A DNA stretch of 64,000 nucleotides from Nonomuraea thailandensis (GCF_024172165.1 NZ_JAMZEB010000002.1:1178001-1242000), one strand, 5' to 3'. Positions 7,247-16,161 are shown, counted from the first letter of the stretch. Notes: a model not told the origin generated them from the letters alone. Numbers and translations: made by a program.

Positions 7247-8157
7247 CGGCGACCGTGACGCGACCGGCGCCGCCGCGAGGGCCGCGGGCCAGGCGCCGCG
7301 GGATCTCCCGCCAGACGCGGGAGATGTGGGTGCTGATGCTGCCGGCCCTGGTGCCGGTGCTGCTGTTCAGCGTGGGCCCGCTGCTGTACGGCATCGGCCT
7401 GGCGTTCACCGACGCCCGCAACACCCGCGTCCACCAGACCGAGTTCGTGGGCCTGGAGAACTTCTCCCGCCTGCTGACCGACGACGAGTTCTGGTCGTCG
7501 TTCCAGATCGGCGCCATCTGGGCCGTCTCCGTGACGGTGCTGCAGTTCCTGGCCGCGCTCGGGCTGGCGCTGCTGCTCAACGAGAAGCTGCGCTTCAGCG
7601 GCGTGGCCAGGGTGCTGTCGGTGGTGCCGTGGGCGATGCCGCCGGTGGTCATCGGCCTGATGTGGAAGCTCGTCTACCACCCCGACGCGGGCGTGCTGAA
7701 CGACCTGCTCGGCACCGACGTCAACTGGCTGGCCGACTTCTCGCTGGCGCTGCCCGCGATCATCGTGGTCGGCATCTGGGCCGGCATGCCGCAGACCACG
7801 GTCGTGCTGCTGGCCGGCCTGCAGAACATCCCCAAGGAGCTGTACGAGGCCGGCGAGATGGACGGCGCCGGCACCTGGCGGCGCTTCTGGAACATCACGC
7901 TGCCCCAGCTCCGGCCGGTGATCGTGGCGATCACCTCGCTCGACTTCGTGTGGAACATCAACCAGTTCGGCCTGGTGTACGTGCTCACGCAGGGCGGCCC
8001 CGGCGGCCGCACGCGGCTGCCGATGTTGTTCGCCTACGAGGAGGCGTTCAGGTACCGCATGGCCGGTTACGCCTCCATGCTCGGCCTCGCCATGGCGATC
8101 GTCGTGCTCGCGGTGCTCGGGCTGTACCTGTGGCGGCAGATGAGGGAGGCCAAGTGA
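7243..8157 (+). CDS. carbohydrate ABC transporter permease (MalF-like)
   Basis: This 304-residue inner-membrane permease of the CUT1 sugar-importer class has about six helices, a FNxLF-like loop before the second helix (VGLENFSRLL) and the EAA loop that docks the ATPase (YEAGEMDGAGTWRRFWNITLPQL). The GTG at 7243 overlaps the LacI stop (GTGA) and follows GAGAGGAGGG. It pairs with the next gene to form the channel. No ATPase gene is present in the operon; CUT1 systems in actinomycetes often borrow the shared ATPase MsiK (established for other systems, inferred here). Confidence 0.93.
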   Translation: MTATVTRPAPPRGPRARRRGISRQTREMWVLMLPALVPVLLFSVGPLLYGIGLAFTDARNTRVHQTEFVGLENFSRLLTDDEFWSSFQIGAIWAVSVTVLQFLAALGLALLLNEKLRFSGVARVLSVVPWAMPPVVIGLMWKLVYHPDAGVLNDLLGTDVNWLADFSLALPAIIVVGIWAGMPQTTVVLLAGLQNIPKELYEAGEMDGAGTWRRFWNITLPQLRPVIVAITSLDFVWNINQFGLVYVLTQGGPGGRTRLPMLFAYEEAFRYRMAGYASMLGLAMAIVVLAVLGLYLWRQMREAK

Positions 8158-8972
8158 GACGCGCGTCGCAGTACGTCGCCCTGGTGGCGTACGTCGTCTT
8201 CCTGGCGTTCCCGCTGCTGTGGCTGCTGTCCACGGCACTGAAGACGCCCCAGGAGATGGCGCTGACCGAGCCGACGTGGATCCCGCGCGAGCCCACGCTG
8301 GCCAACTTCGGCGACGCCTTCGGCGAGCAGGACCTGGTCGGCGCGTCGCTGCGCAGCCTGGTCGTGGCGCTGTTCGCGAGCGTGATCACGGTGCTGATCT
8401 CGCTGCCCGCCGCCTACGCCATGGCGCGCTACCGCAGCCTGATCAACAAGATCGCGATCGGGTGGGTGCTGGTCAGCCAGGTGTTCCCGTTCATCCTGAT
8501 CATCATCCCGCTCTTCATGATCCTGCGCGACCTCGACCTGGTCAACACGCTGCCGGGGCTGGTCGTCGTGCACGTGACGTTCACGCTGCCGTTCGCGCTG
8601 TGGATGTTGCAGGGGTACGTGCGCGCGGTGCCGCCCGAGCTGGAGGAGGCGGCGGCCGTGGACGGCGCCGGGCGGCTGCGCTCGATCGCGAGCGTGGTGG
8701 CCCCGCTGCTCGCGCCCGGCGTGGTGGCCACGCTGCTGTTCTCGTTCATCTCGTCGTGGAACGAGTTCATGTTCGCGCTCGTGATCCTGCAGGACCCCGA
8801 GGTCATGACGCTCCCGCTCACGCTGGTGAGGTTCACCGGCCCGGAGGGGGTGGCCAGGCTCGGCCCGCTGGCCGCGGCGTCGCTCATGGCGACGATCCCG
8901 AGCCTGATCTTCTTCGCAATCATTCAGCGGCGACTGAAGTCCGGCCTGATGGCCGGCGCCGTCAAGGGCTAG
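8154..8972 (+). CDS. carbohydrate ABC transporter permease (MalG-like)
   Basis: This 272-residue second permease of the importer has six predicted helices and an EAA loop (LEEAAAVDGAGRLRSIASVV) for ATPase contact. The extended opening FPLLWLLSTALKTPQEM is typical of MalG-type subunits. The GTG at 8154 overlaps the preceding stop by 4 nt, so both permeases are translationally coupled. It completes the heterodimeric channel and is followed 12 nt later by the binding protein. Confidence 0.93.
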   Translation: MRRASQYVALVAYVVFLAFPLLWLLSTALKTPQEMALTEPTWIPREPTLANFGDAFGEQDLVGASLRSLVVALFASVITVLISLPAAYAMARYRSLINKIAIGWVLVSQVFPFILIIIPLFMILRDLDLVNTLPGLVVVHVTFTLPFALWMLQGYVRAVPPELEEAAAVDGAGRLRSIASVVAPLLAPGVVATLLFSFISSWNEFMFALVILQDPEVMTLPLTLVRFTGPEGVARLGPLAAASLMATIPSLIFFAIIQRRLKSGLMAGAVKG

Positions 8973-8984
8973 TAGGAGGCTCAT

Positions 8985-10295
8985 ATGCGAATCACGTCCG
9001 CTCTGGCGGCCGCGGCGGTTCTCACGCTCGCCGCCGCGTGCGGCGGGGGAGGCGGCGGCAGCGAGTCGTCGTCGTCCCCCGACGAGCCGGTGAAGATCGA
9101 TTTCCTCAGCCTGGCGTGGCAGAAGGAGTCCGTCGCCGCGAACAAGCAACTCGTGGACGAGTGGAACAAGGCCAACCCCGGCATCCAGGTCACCTACGTC
9201 CAGGGAAGCTGGGACAACGTCAACGACCAGCTCGTCACCCAGTTCGCCGGCGGCACCGCGCCCGACGTCATCCACAACGACTCGCCCGCGCTGTCCGGCT
9301 TCGCCTCCGACGGTTACCTGCTGGACCTGAAGGACAAGCTGCCGGCCGAGCTCAAGAGCGACATCCCGCAGACCGCCTGGGACACCGTCACCTTCGGCGA
9401 CGGCAAGGGCGGCCAGGGCGTGTACGGCGTGCCGTTCCTCCAGGAGTCGCAGGTCATCATCGCCAACAAGAAGCTGCTGGACGAGGCCGGGGTCCGCATC
9501 CCCACCGCGAACGAGCCGTGGACCTGGGACGAGTTCTCCGCGGCCGCCAAGAAGATGACCAAGGGCGAGTCGTACGGCGTGGCCTGGGCCATGAAGTCGC
9601 CCGTCAACAAGACCCTCAACCTGGCGCTCAACTTCGGCGGCACCTTCTTCCAGACCGGCGCGGACGGCAAGACCACCGTCAAGGTCGGCCCGGAGGAGCG
9701 CGAGGTGCTCCAGCGCATCCACGACCAGCTCTACAAGGACAAGTCCGCCGACCCGGACGCGCTCGGCCAGGGCACCGCCGACCCGCTGCCCGCCTTCTAC
9801 AAGGGCAAGTTCGCGATGCTGCCCGCCGGCGTCTACCTGCGCCAGCAGGTCGTCGAGCAGGCGCCCGACGGGTTCGAGTGGGTCACGCTGCCCGCGCCCA
9901 AGGGCACCAGCGCCCAGCAGGGCGCCGTCTCGCAGACCCTGTCGATCGCGCAGGAGAGCGAGCACCCGGAGGAGGCCATGAAGTTCATCTCGTTCTTCCT
10001 CAACGGGGCCAACCAGGCCAAGCTCGCCAAGGGCGACTGGCTCCTGCCCACCTCCCAGAAGGCCGCCGCCGACCCGGCCATGACCACCGAGGAGAACGGC
10101 TGGGACGTGGCCACCGCCTCCGCCAAGAGCCTGGTGGTGGCGCCGTTCCTGAAGGTGAACGGGTTCGACGAGTGGAAGAGCAAGGTGGCGACTCCGGCCC
10201 TGCAGGAGTACTTCGCCAATAAGATCAACATCGACCAGGTGGCGGCGAAGCTGGTCGAGGACGGCAACAAGGTGTTGGAGCGTTACCAGCGGTGA
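8985..10295 (+). CDS. sugar ABC transporter substrate-binding lipoprotein
   Basis: This 436-residue family-1 extracellular solute-binding protein has a lipoprotein signal: basic start, hydrophobic core and lipobox LAAAC with Cys19 as the lipid anchor, then a Gly/Ser linker. Mature motifs include the early KIDFLSLAW strand, QFAGGTAPDVIHND and GVPFLQES, as in MalE-like proteins. It should capture the operon's substrate outside the cell and deliver it to the permeases. RBS TAGGAGG precedes the ATG. Its stop overlaps the first ADP-ribosylglycohydrolase GTG by 4 nt, tying uptake directly to those enzymes. Confidence 0.93.
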   Translation: MRITSALAAAAVLTLAAACGGGGGGSESSSSPDEPVKIDFLSLAWQKESVAANKQLVDEWNKANPGIQVTYVQGSWDNVNDQLVTQFAGGTAPDVIHNDSPALSGFASDGYLLDLKDKLPAELKSDIPQTAWDTVTFGDGKGGQGVYGVPFLQESQVIIANKKLLDEAGVRIPTANEPWTWDEFSAAAKKMTKGESYGVAWAMKSPVNKTLNLALNFGGTFFQTGADGKTTVKVGPEEREVLQRIHDQLYKDKSADPDALGQGTADPLPAFYKGKFAMLPAGVYLRQQVVEQAPDGFEWVTLPAPKGTSAQQGAVSQTLSIAQESEHPEEAMKFISFFLNGANQAKLAKGDWLLPTSQKAAADPAMTTEENGWDVATASAKSLVVAPFLKVNGFDEWKSKVATPALQEYFANKINIDQVAAKLVEDGNKVLERYQR

Positions 10296-11254
10296 TCGAC
10301 GTGCGGGAAAGGGCCCGGGGGTGCCTGCTCGGCCTGGCGGCCGGCGACGCCCTCGGCGCCCCGGCCGAGAACCTCACTCCCGAGGAGATCCGGCGGCGGT
10401 GGGGGCGGCTCACCGAGATCGAGGGCGGGGGGACCGATGACACGGAGTACGCCGTCTTCGCCGCCTCCCTGCTCGTCCGCCACGGCCACGAGCTCACCCC
10501 GGCGGACGTGGCCGCCGCCTACCGCTCGGAGATCATCCCTCTCGTGGCGGGACCGATGCGCGGCGCCGGCTTCTCCGAGCTCGGCACCATCGAGGCCCTC
10601 CGCCGCGGCCTCCAGCCCCCGCTGACGGGTCTGACGCACTCGCACGGCTGGTCGGACGGCCTGGCCATGCGCGCCGCCCCGTACGGCGTCTTCTGCCCGG
10701 GGGATCCGGCGGAGGCGGCGCGGCTCGTGGAGCAGGACGGGCTGGTCAGCGGCTCCGGCGAGGGCATCCTGGGCGGTCGCGCGGTCGCCGGCGCGGTGGC
10801 CGCGGCCATGGGCGGGGCCACGCCCCGCGAGGTGGTGCTCGCCGCCCTGTCGGTCGTCCCGGCCGACTCCTGGACGGCCCGCAACGTGGTGCGCGCCTGC
10901 GAGGCCCTGGACGCCGCCGATGCGGCGGAGGTGGTCGAGGCCCTGCACAGGGCCGTGGTGGTCAGGCACTACCCCTGGACCGACGTGGCCCCGGAGGCGG
11001 TCGCCCTCGCCATGGCCGCGTTCCTGGCCGGGGACGGCGACGTGGAGGCGGCCGTGACGTTCGGGGTGGGCCTGGGCAGGGACGCCGACACGATCGGCGC
11101 GATCGCCGGCGCCATCGCCGGGGCGAGCCGGGGCGAGCGGGGCGTCCCCGCCCGCTGGGCCGCCAGGATAGGCCCCGTGACGGGCAAGTGCCTGCCCGTC
11201 GTGGCCGGAAGACACGTGCTGGACGTCGCCGACGAACTGGCGGAAGGACTGTAG
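10292..11254 (+). CDS. ADP-ribosylglycohydrolase family protein 1
   Basis: This 320-residue all-alpha protein of the ADP-ribosylglycohydrolase (ARH/DraG) fold has an intact dinuclear-metal signature: GDALG near residue 18, TDDTE at 48-52 and DADT at 264-267. Family enzymes cleave N- or O-glycosidic bonds to ADP-ribose or related ribosides using two Mg2+ or Mn2+ ions. It lies in one operon with a sugar importer and ribokinase, so a small imported riboside is a more likely substrate than ADP-ribosylated protein (inference). No signal peptide is seen, so it acts in the cytoplasm. The GTG overlaps the binding-protein stop. Confidence 0.9.
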   Translation: MIDVRERARGCLLGLAAGDALGAPAENLTPEEIRRRWGRLTEIEGGGTDDTEYAVFAASLLVRHGHELTPADVAAAYRSEIIPLVAGPMRGAGFSELGTIEALRRGLQPPLTGLTHSHGWSDGLAMRAAPYGVFCPGDPAEAARLVEQDGLVSGSGEGILGGRAVAGAVAAAMGGATPREVVLAALSVVPADSWTARNVVRACEALDAADAAEVVEALHRAVVVRHYPWTDVAPEAVALAMAAFLAGDGDVEAAVTFGVGLGRDADTIGAIAGAIAGASRGERGVPARWAARIGPVTGKCLPVVAGRHVLDVADELAEGL

Positions 11255-11260
11255 ATCACC

Positions 11261-12220
11261 ATGTCGGGGGACAGAATCAGGGGGGCCTTCATCGGCCTCG
11301 CCATGGGTGACGCCGTGGGCTGGCCGGCGGCCAGGCACCGGGCGGCCCTGCACGCGCCCTGGAGCCGCCGCCTGCACCGCGAGCTGGACGCGTTCGCCGA
11401 GGAGCACCGCGTCACCACGCTGCCGGTGCCGTTCGCGCTCAACCAGCCCGTCGCGCCGCTGCGCGTCGGCCCGTCCGACGACGCCGAGTGGCTGGCGTGG
11501 ACGCTCCTGACGATCGACCGGCCGCGCGCCGAGGCGTTCAGGGAGCTCAGGGACGTCAGGGCGCGCATCTCCGTGGCCACGGCGCTGGACAACCTGGCCA
11601 AGGGCGTCGAACCTCCCGCCTCGGGGCACGACAACCCGCACCACTTCGACGACGCCGCCGCCGTCAGGGCCGTCGCGTACGGGGTCCTGGGGAGGGACCC
11701 CACCGAGGACGCCCAGGTGACGAACGCGGCGGACGGCGTGCTCGGCGCCCTGGCCATGGCCGCCGCGATCCAGGAGGCCGTGGAGTCGGGCCGGGCGGGG
11801 CGCGCCGTCGAGGCGGCGCTGGCCGTACTGCCGGCGGACACCGCCATCGGCCACAACGCCCGCCTGGCACTGGAAGCCGTCAGGAAGGCGGGCGACCCGT
11901 TCGGCGCGATCCCCGCGCTGGACGCCGCGCTGCTCGACCACGTCTACAGCTACGGCGTGGGCGCCGCGCAGACCGTCCCGGTGGCGCTCGCGCTGGCCGA
12001 GGCCGCCGCGGGCGACCTCACCAGGGCCGTCCCGGCGGCGGCCTGCCTGGCTCCGCTGGCCGACTCGGCACCCGCGCTCACCGGAGCGCTGGCCGGGGCG
12101 TGCGGCGGGTACGAGGCGATCCCGGAGGGGTGGACCGCCTCGGCCCGCACGCTGGCCGGCTGCTGCCTGCCTGACCTGGCGGGCCGTGATCTGATCGAAC
12201 TACTGGAGGGAATCGCATGA
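11261..12220 (+). CDS. ADP-ribosylglycohydrolase-fold protein 2, metal site altered
   Basis: This 319-residue paralogue of gene 1 keeps GDAVG near residue 16, but the second motif reads SDDAE (72-76) instead of TDDTE, and the C-terminal metal motif reads LADS (266-269) where the family has DxDT/S. At least one Asp metal ligand is therefore missing. It may have lost hydrolase activity, use one metal, or act as a binding or regulatory subunit of a neighbouring paralogue. It starts 6 nt after gene 1 and overlaps gene 3 by 4 nt, so it is maintained in the operon and is not an obvious pseudogene. Confidence 0.85.
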   Translation: MSGDRIRGAFIGLAMGDAVGWPAARHRAALHAPWSRRLHRELDAFAEEHRVTTLPVPFALNQPVAPLRVGPSDDAEWLAWTLLTIDRPRAEAFRELRDVRARISVATALDNLAKGVEPPASGHDNPHHFDDAAAVRAVAYGVLGRDPTEDAQVTNAADGVLGALAMAAAIQEAVESGRAGRAVEAALAVLPADTAIGHNARLALEAVRKAGDPFGAIPALDAALLDHVYSYGVGAAQTVPVALALAEAAAGDLTRAVPAAACLAPLADSAPALTGALAGACGGYEAIPEGWTASARTLAGCCLPDLAGRDLIELLEGIA

Positions 12221-13368
12221 CGCCGCTTGAGGACAGAGCCACTGGCTGCGTGGCGGGGGCGGCGGTCGGTGACGCGCTGGGCGGCGCCACCGAGGGCTGG
12301 ACTCCCGAGCAGATCGTCGAGCGGTACGGGGGCCGCGTCGAGGGCGTCGTGCCGCCGTTCAACGAGGACTGGCGCAACGCCCGCCCGATCGCCCCGTACC
12401 ACAAGGGCGACGGCCACATCACCGACGACACGTTGATGACGCACGCCCTGATCCGCGTGTACGAGAAGGCCGGCGGCCACCTCGACGCGTACGCGATGGC
12501 CGAGCACCTGGTGCCCGAGCTGATGGGCGAGCGGCGCTGGATCCCCGAGCTGGAGGCCGAGGCGCTGCCCCTGCAGCGCATCTTCCTGGCCGAGAAGTGG
12601 ATCGTGGCCCGGCTGCACTACGGGCACGCCGACCCGCGCGAGGCCGGCGTCGGCAACATCGTGAACTGTGGCGCCGCCATGTACGTGGCGCCCGTCGGCA
12701 TCGTGAACGCCGCCGACCCCGACGCCGCCTACGCCGAGGCCATCGAGCTGACCGGGGCCCACCAGTCGAGCTACGGCCGTGAGGCCGCCGGCGTGATGGC
12801 CGCCGCCGTGGCCGAGGCCATGCGTCCGGGCGCCACCGCCGACTCCGTGGTGGCCGCCTGCCTGCGCCTGGCCAAGGACGGCACGAGGGCCGCCATCGAG
12901 GCCGTGTGCGAGACCGCCGCCGGGCTGGGGCACTGGGACGGCTCGTTCGAGGCGCTGCGCGCGGCCGTGCGGCCGTACGACACCGTCGCCGACACCTACC
13001 GAGATCAGGGGCTGGGCGCGCGCAGGCCGAGCCGGGTGCACAGCATCGAGGAGCTGCCGCTGGCGCTCGGGTTCCTGGTGATCGCCAAGGGCGACTTCCG
13101 CGACACCGTGCTGGGCGGGGTGAACTACGGGCGCGACGCCGACTCGATCGCCTCCATGGGCGGCGCCATCGCGGGCGCGCTCGGCGGGCTGGCCTCCGTG
13201 CCGCAGGAGTGGGTGGAGCAGGTGGGGGCGGCCAGCCGTACGGACCTGGTGGCTCCCGGGCTGGCCGTCGCGGAGGTGGCGCGCCGCGTGCACGCCGGCG
13301 ACCTGGCACGGCGCCGCGCCCACGAGTCCGCCTTCGCCGAGCTCGCGCACGAGCACGAGCGCGCATGA
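12217..13368 (+). CDS. ADP-ribosylglycohydrolase family protein 3
   Basis: This 383-residue member is longer than the usual 300-360. Metal motifs are intact: GDALG near 18, TDDT at 69-72, and GRDADS at 305-310. An insertion around residues 95-145 (ERRWIPELEAEALPLQRIF and following) and NIVNCGAAMYVAP place it in a different subfamily from gene 1, so the four paralogues are not simple recent copies. It overlaps genes 2 and 4 by ATGA. The tail beyond residue 350 is Arg/His/Glu-rich. It is cytoplasmic; the substrate is unknown, probably a ribosyl linkage. Confidence 0.88.
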   Translation: MTPLEDRATGCVAGAAVGDALGGATEGWTPEQIVERYGGRVEGVVPPFNEDWRNARPIAPYHKGDGHITDDTLMTHALIRVYEKAGGHLDAYAMAEHLVPELMGERRWIPELEAEALPLQRIFLAEKWIVARLHYGHADPREAGVGNIVNCGAAMYVAPVGIVNAADPDAAYAEAIELTGAHQSSYGREAAGVMAAAVAEAMRPGATADSVVAACLRLAKDGTRAAIEAVCETAAGLGHWDGSFEALRAAVRPYDTVADTYRDQGLGARRPSRVHSIEELPLALGFLVIAKGDFRDTVLGGVNYGRDADSIASMGGAIAGALGGLASVPQEWVEQVGAASRTDLVAPGLAVAEVARRVHAGDLARRRAHESAFAELAHEHERA

Positions 13369-14696
13369 TCAGGCTCACCTGGGTCCAGCCGGAGGATCTC
13401 GTCGGCCACGAGCTGCGCCAGGCCGCCGAGGACGGCCGCGACGCGCGGAAGATCGCCGCCCGCTGGCACGCGGCCGGCGGGCACGACGCGCCGCCGCGCG
13501 CGGGCGCCTCGGAGCCGGGCGCGGCGCGGCTGCGGGGGCTGGCGGAGGAGCTGCTGGACGAGCTGGCGGCCATCCCGTCGCCGCTGCCCGAGCCGTCGGA
13601 CCTGGCGGGCATCATCGCCGCCTGCCCCGGCTGGCCCGCCGCACCCCAGGCGGGCGTGGCGGTCGATCCGGCGCGGGTGCTCGGGGCGTGGCTGGGGCGG
13701 GCGGCCGGGTGCGTGCTGGGCAAGCCCGTCGAGAAGATCCCCAGGCAGGGCATCAGGGAGATCGCCGAGGCCACCGGCAACTGGCCGATCCGTGGCTGGT
13801 TCACCGCCGAGGGCCTGCCGGACGACGTCGCCCGCCGCTGGCCGTGGAACCGCCGCAGCGCCGTCAACTCCCTGGCCGAGAACATCGACGGCGTCCCCGA
13901 GGACGACGACCTCAACTACCCGCTGCTCGCCCTGACCCTCCTGGAGCGCCACGGCCGCGGCTTCACCACCGAGGACGTGGCCAGGCTGTGGCTCGACGAG
14001 CTGCCGGCGGGCCGGACGTTCACCGCCGAGCGCGTCGCGTACCGCAACCTCCTGGACGGCGTCGAGCCCCCGGCCACGGCCACCTACCGCAACCCGTTCA
14101 GGGAGTGGATCGGCGCGCTGATCAGGGCGGACGTGTACGGCTGGGCGAACCCGGGCGACCCGGCGGCGGCGGCCGAGCACGCCTGGCGCGACGCCCGGCT
14201 CACGCACACCGCGAACGGGATCTACGGGGCGATGTTCGCGGCGGCGATGTGCGCCGCCTCGATGGTGGCGACCTCCGCGGAGGAGGTGGTGCGGGCGGGG
14301 TTGTCCGTGGTGCCGCGGGGATCGCGGCTGCACGAGGCCGTCCGCCTGGCCGTCGCGGACGCCACGGGCGAGGCCGACTTCGAAACGGTCGTCGACCGCC
14401 TCCACGAGCGCCACGGCGCCCTGCACTGGGTGCACACGATCAACAACGCCGCCCTGGTGGCGGCCACGCTGATCCACGGCAGGGGTGACTTCACCGCCAC
14501 GATCGCCGGAGCGGTCGCCGGCGGCTGGGACACCGACTCCGCCGGAGCGACGGCCGGGGCCGTGGCGGGCGCGCTGAACGGCGGCGTGCCGGAGCGGTGG
14601 CGCATGCGTGACAGCCTGGCCAGCAGCCTGACAGGCTTCGACGGGGTGGGTCTTGCCGAGCTGGCCACCCGTACTCAGGAGATGATGACGGCATGA
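13365..14696 (+). CDS. ADP-ribosylglycohydrolase family protein 4
   Basis: This 443-residue divergent member has about 100 extra N-terminal residues (WVQPEDLVGHELRQAAEDG and following, with a helix ending in LLDELAAIPSPLPEP) before the ARH core starts at DPARVLGAWLGRAAGCVLG. The first metal motif is EDDDLNY (179-185) in place of TDDTE; the last is WDTDS (388-392), intact. This form is seen in ARH-like proteins beside sugar transporters, as far as I recall. The ATG overlaps gene 3 by 4 nt and its stop overlaps ribokinase by 4 nt. Confidence 0.87.
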   Translation: MIRLTWVQPEDLVGHELRQAAEDGRDARKIAARWHAAGGHDAPPRAGASEPGAARLRGLAEELLDELAAIPSPLPEPSDLAGIIAACPGWPAAPQAGVAVDPARVLGAWLGRAAGCVLGKPVEKIPRQGIREIAEATGNWPIRGWFTAEGLPDDVARRWPWNRRSAVNSLAENIDGVPEDDDLNYPLLALTLLERHGRGFTTEDVARLWLDELPAGRTFTAERVAYRNLLDGVEPPATATYRNPFREWIGALIRADVYGWANPGDPAAAAEHAWRDARLTHTANGIYGAMFAAAMCAASMVATSAEEVVRAGLSVVPRGSRLHEAVRLAVADATGEADFETVVDRLHERHGALHWVHTINNAALVAATLIHGRGDFTATIAGAVAGGWDTDSAGATAGAVAGALNGGVPERWRMRDSLASSLTGFDGVGLAELATRTQEMMTA

Positions 14697-15577
14697 TCGC
14701 GGTTTTCGGCAGCGCCAACATGGACCTCGTCGCGTACGTCTCGAAGGCCCCGAACATGGGGGAGACGGTCAACGGGCACCGGTTCCGCACCGTACCGGGC
14801 GGGAAGGGCGCCAACCAGGCGATCGCGGCCGCGCGGGCGGGCGGCGAGGTGGCGTTCCTGGGGGCTGTGGGCGACGACGGGTTCGGCGCGGAGATGCGCT
14901 CCACGCTGGCCGAGGCCGGGGTCGACGTGCGCGGCCTGCGCCAGGTGCCGGGCCCCAGCGGCATCGCGCACATCGTGGTGGACGACGACGGCGCGAACTC
15001 GATCATCGTCGTCCCCGGCGCGAACGGCACCATCACCGGCCCCTCGGGCGAGGACCTGGCCGCGATCGCCGGGTCCAGCGCGCTGCTGCTCCAGCTCGAA
15101 CTGCCCATGGCGGCGGTCGTGGCGGCGGCGCAGGCCGGCAACGTGGCCGGCGTGCCGGTCTTCCTCACCCCCGCTCCCGCCCAGCCGCTGCCCGCCGAAC
15201 TGCTGGAGGCGGTCACGACCCTCGTGCCGAACGAGCACGAGGCCGCGGCCATCACCGGCGTCAAGGGGGCGGACGGCGCGCTGGAGGCGCTGCTGGAGCT
15301 GGTGGAGGAAGCCGTGATCACGCTGGGCTCCGACGGGGCGCTGTACGGGTCGCGGACGGGCGAGCGGCTGCGGGTGCCCGCAGTGAAGGTGGACGCGGTG
15401 GACACGACGGCGGCCGGTGACACGTTCGTGGGGGCGTTGGCGGTGGCCCGCGCCGAGCGGATGTCCGTGGCCGAGGCGCTGCACTTCGCCTCCACGGCGG
15501 CGGCGCTGTCGGTGCAGCGGGAAGGCGCCAGCACCTCGATGCCGGCCCGCCGCGAGATCGAGGACGCCCTGAGCTGA
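14693..15577 (+). CDS. rbsK: ribokinase
   Basis: This 294-residue PfkB-family kinase opens with GSANMDLVAYVSKAPNMGET and PGGKGANQA, the ribokinase sugar-binding pattern, and closes with VDTTAAGDTFVGAL, which contains the catalytic Asp and anion hole. It phosphorylates D-ribose to ribose 5-phosphate with ATP in the cytoplasm. As the last gene of the operon, coupled by ATGA to ARH-like gene 4, it suggests that the preceding hydrolases release free ribose. A related sugar kinase specificity cannot be excluded. Confidence 0.9.
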   Translation: MIAVFGSANMDLVAYVSKAPNMGETVNGHRFRTVPGGKGANQAIAAARAGGEVAFLGAVGDDGFGAEMRSTLAEAGVDVRGLRQVPGPSGIAHIVVDDDGANSIIVVPGANGTITGPSGEDLAAIAGSSALLLQLELPMAAVVAAAQAGNVAGVPVFLTPAPAQPLPAELLEAVTTLVPNEHEAAAITGVKGADGALEALLELVEEAVITLGSDGALYGSRTGERLRVPAVKVDAVDTTAAGDTFVGALAVARAERMSVAEALHFASTAAALSVQREGASTSMPARREIEDALS

Positions 15578-15601
15578 CGGCGCCCGTCCGGCGGGAAACT
15601 C

Positions 15602-16105
15602 CTAGTCGTGCAGCCAGGCGAGCGTGACCGGGGCGCCGGGCCGGGCCCCGGCGAGCAGGCCGGGCACGAGGCCGGCCAGGCGGGGCGGGAAGACGCGCTC
15701 CCGCGTGGCCGCCAGCTCGGCGGCGCTCCACCAGCGGTGGCCCAGCTCCCACTCCTCCCGCTCGTAGTCCTCCAGCGCGGCGGGCACGACCGCCGCGGTC
15801 CGGACGCGGGCGAAGAAGTACGTGTGCACGGTGTAGAAGTGGCGGCCCTGGTTCGACCACGCGCCCTCGTTCGTGGCCACGGGGTCGCCGAGCGCGGCGG
15901 GGTCGAGCACGTGCCCGGTCTCCTCGTACGCCTCGCGCGCCGCCGCCTGGGCGGGTGTCTCGCCCGGCTCGATGCCGCCGCCGGGCAGGTGCCAGGCGGG
16001 CTCCCTGGGCCACGGGTCGGGCGGGATGAACCGGAACAGCAGCACCCGGTCGTCCGGGTCGGCCAGGATGACGCGTGCGGTCGGCCGCCGCGTTCGGGAG
16101 ATCAT
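15602..16105 (-). CDS. NUDIX hydrolase
   Basis: This 167-residue protein has a complete Nudix box, GGIEPGETPAQAAAREAYEE followed by TG, for metal-dependent cleavage of nucleoside diphosphates linked to another moiety. The upstream HLPGG strand and the C-terminal half (LGHRWWSAAELAA) are normal for the family. It is convergent with the ribokinase gene, 24 nt apart, so it is not in that operon; an ADP-ribose pyrophosphatase role would fit the neighbourhood but nothing in the sequence proves it. The ATG at 16105 matches the domain start. Confidence 0.88.
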   Translation of the reverse strand: MISRTRRPTARVILADPDDRVLLFRFIPPDPWPREPAWHLPGGGIEPGETPAQAAAREAYEETGHVLDPAALGDPVATNEGAWSNQGRHFYTVHTYFFARVRTAAVVPAALEDYEREEWELGHRWWSAAELAATRERVFPPRLAGLVPGLLAGARPGAPVTLAWLHD

Positions 16106-16161
16106 CCCCAGGACGTTAGCAAGGCCGGTTCGGGCGGTGCCGTCAGGGCAGGTGAGGGGCT

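Noticed and set aside
15602..16105. NUDIX hydrolase as a member of the ARH operon (ADP-ribose pyrophosphatase)
   Set aside because: It is on the opposite strand and convergent. The functional link is attractive but the sequence does not show it.
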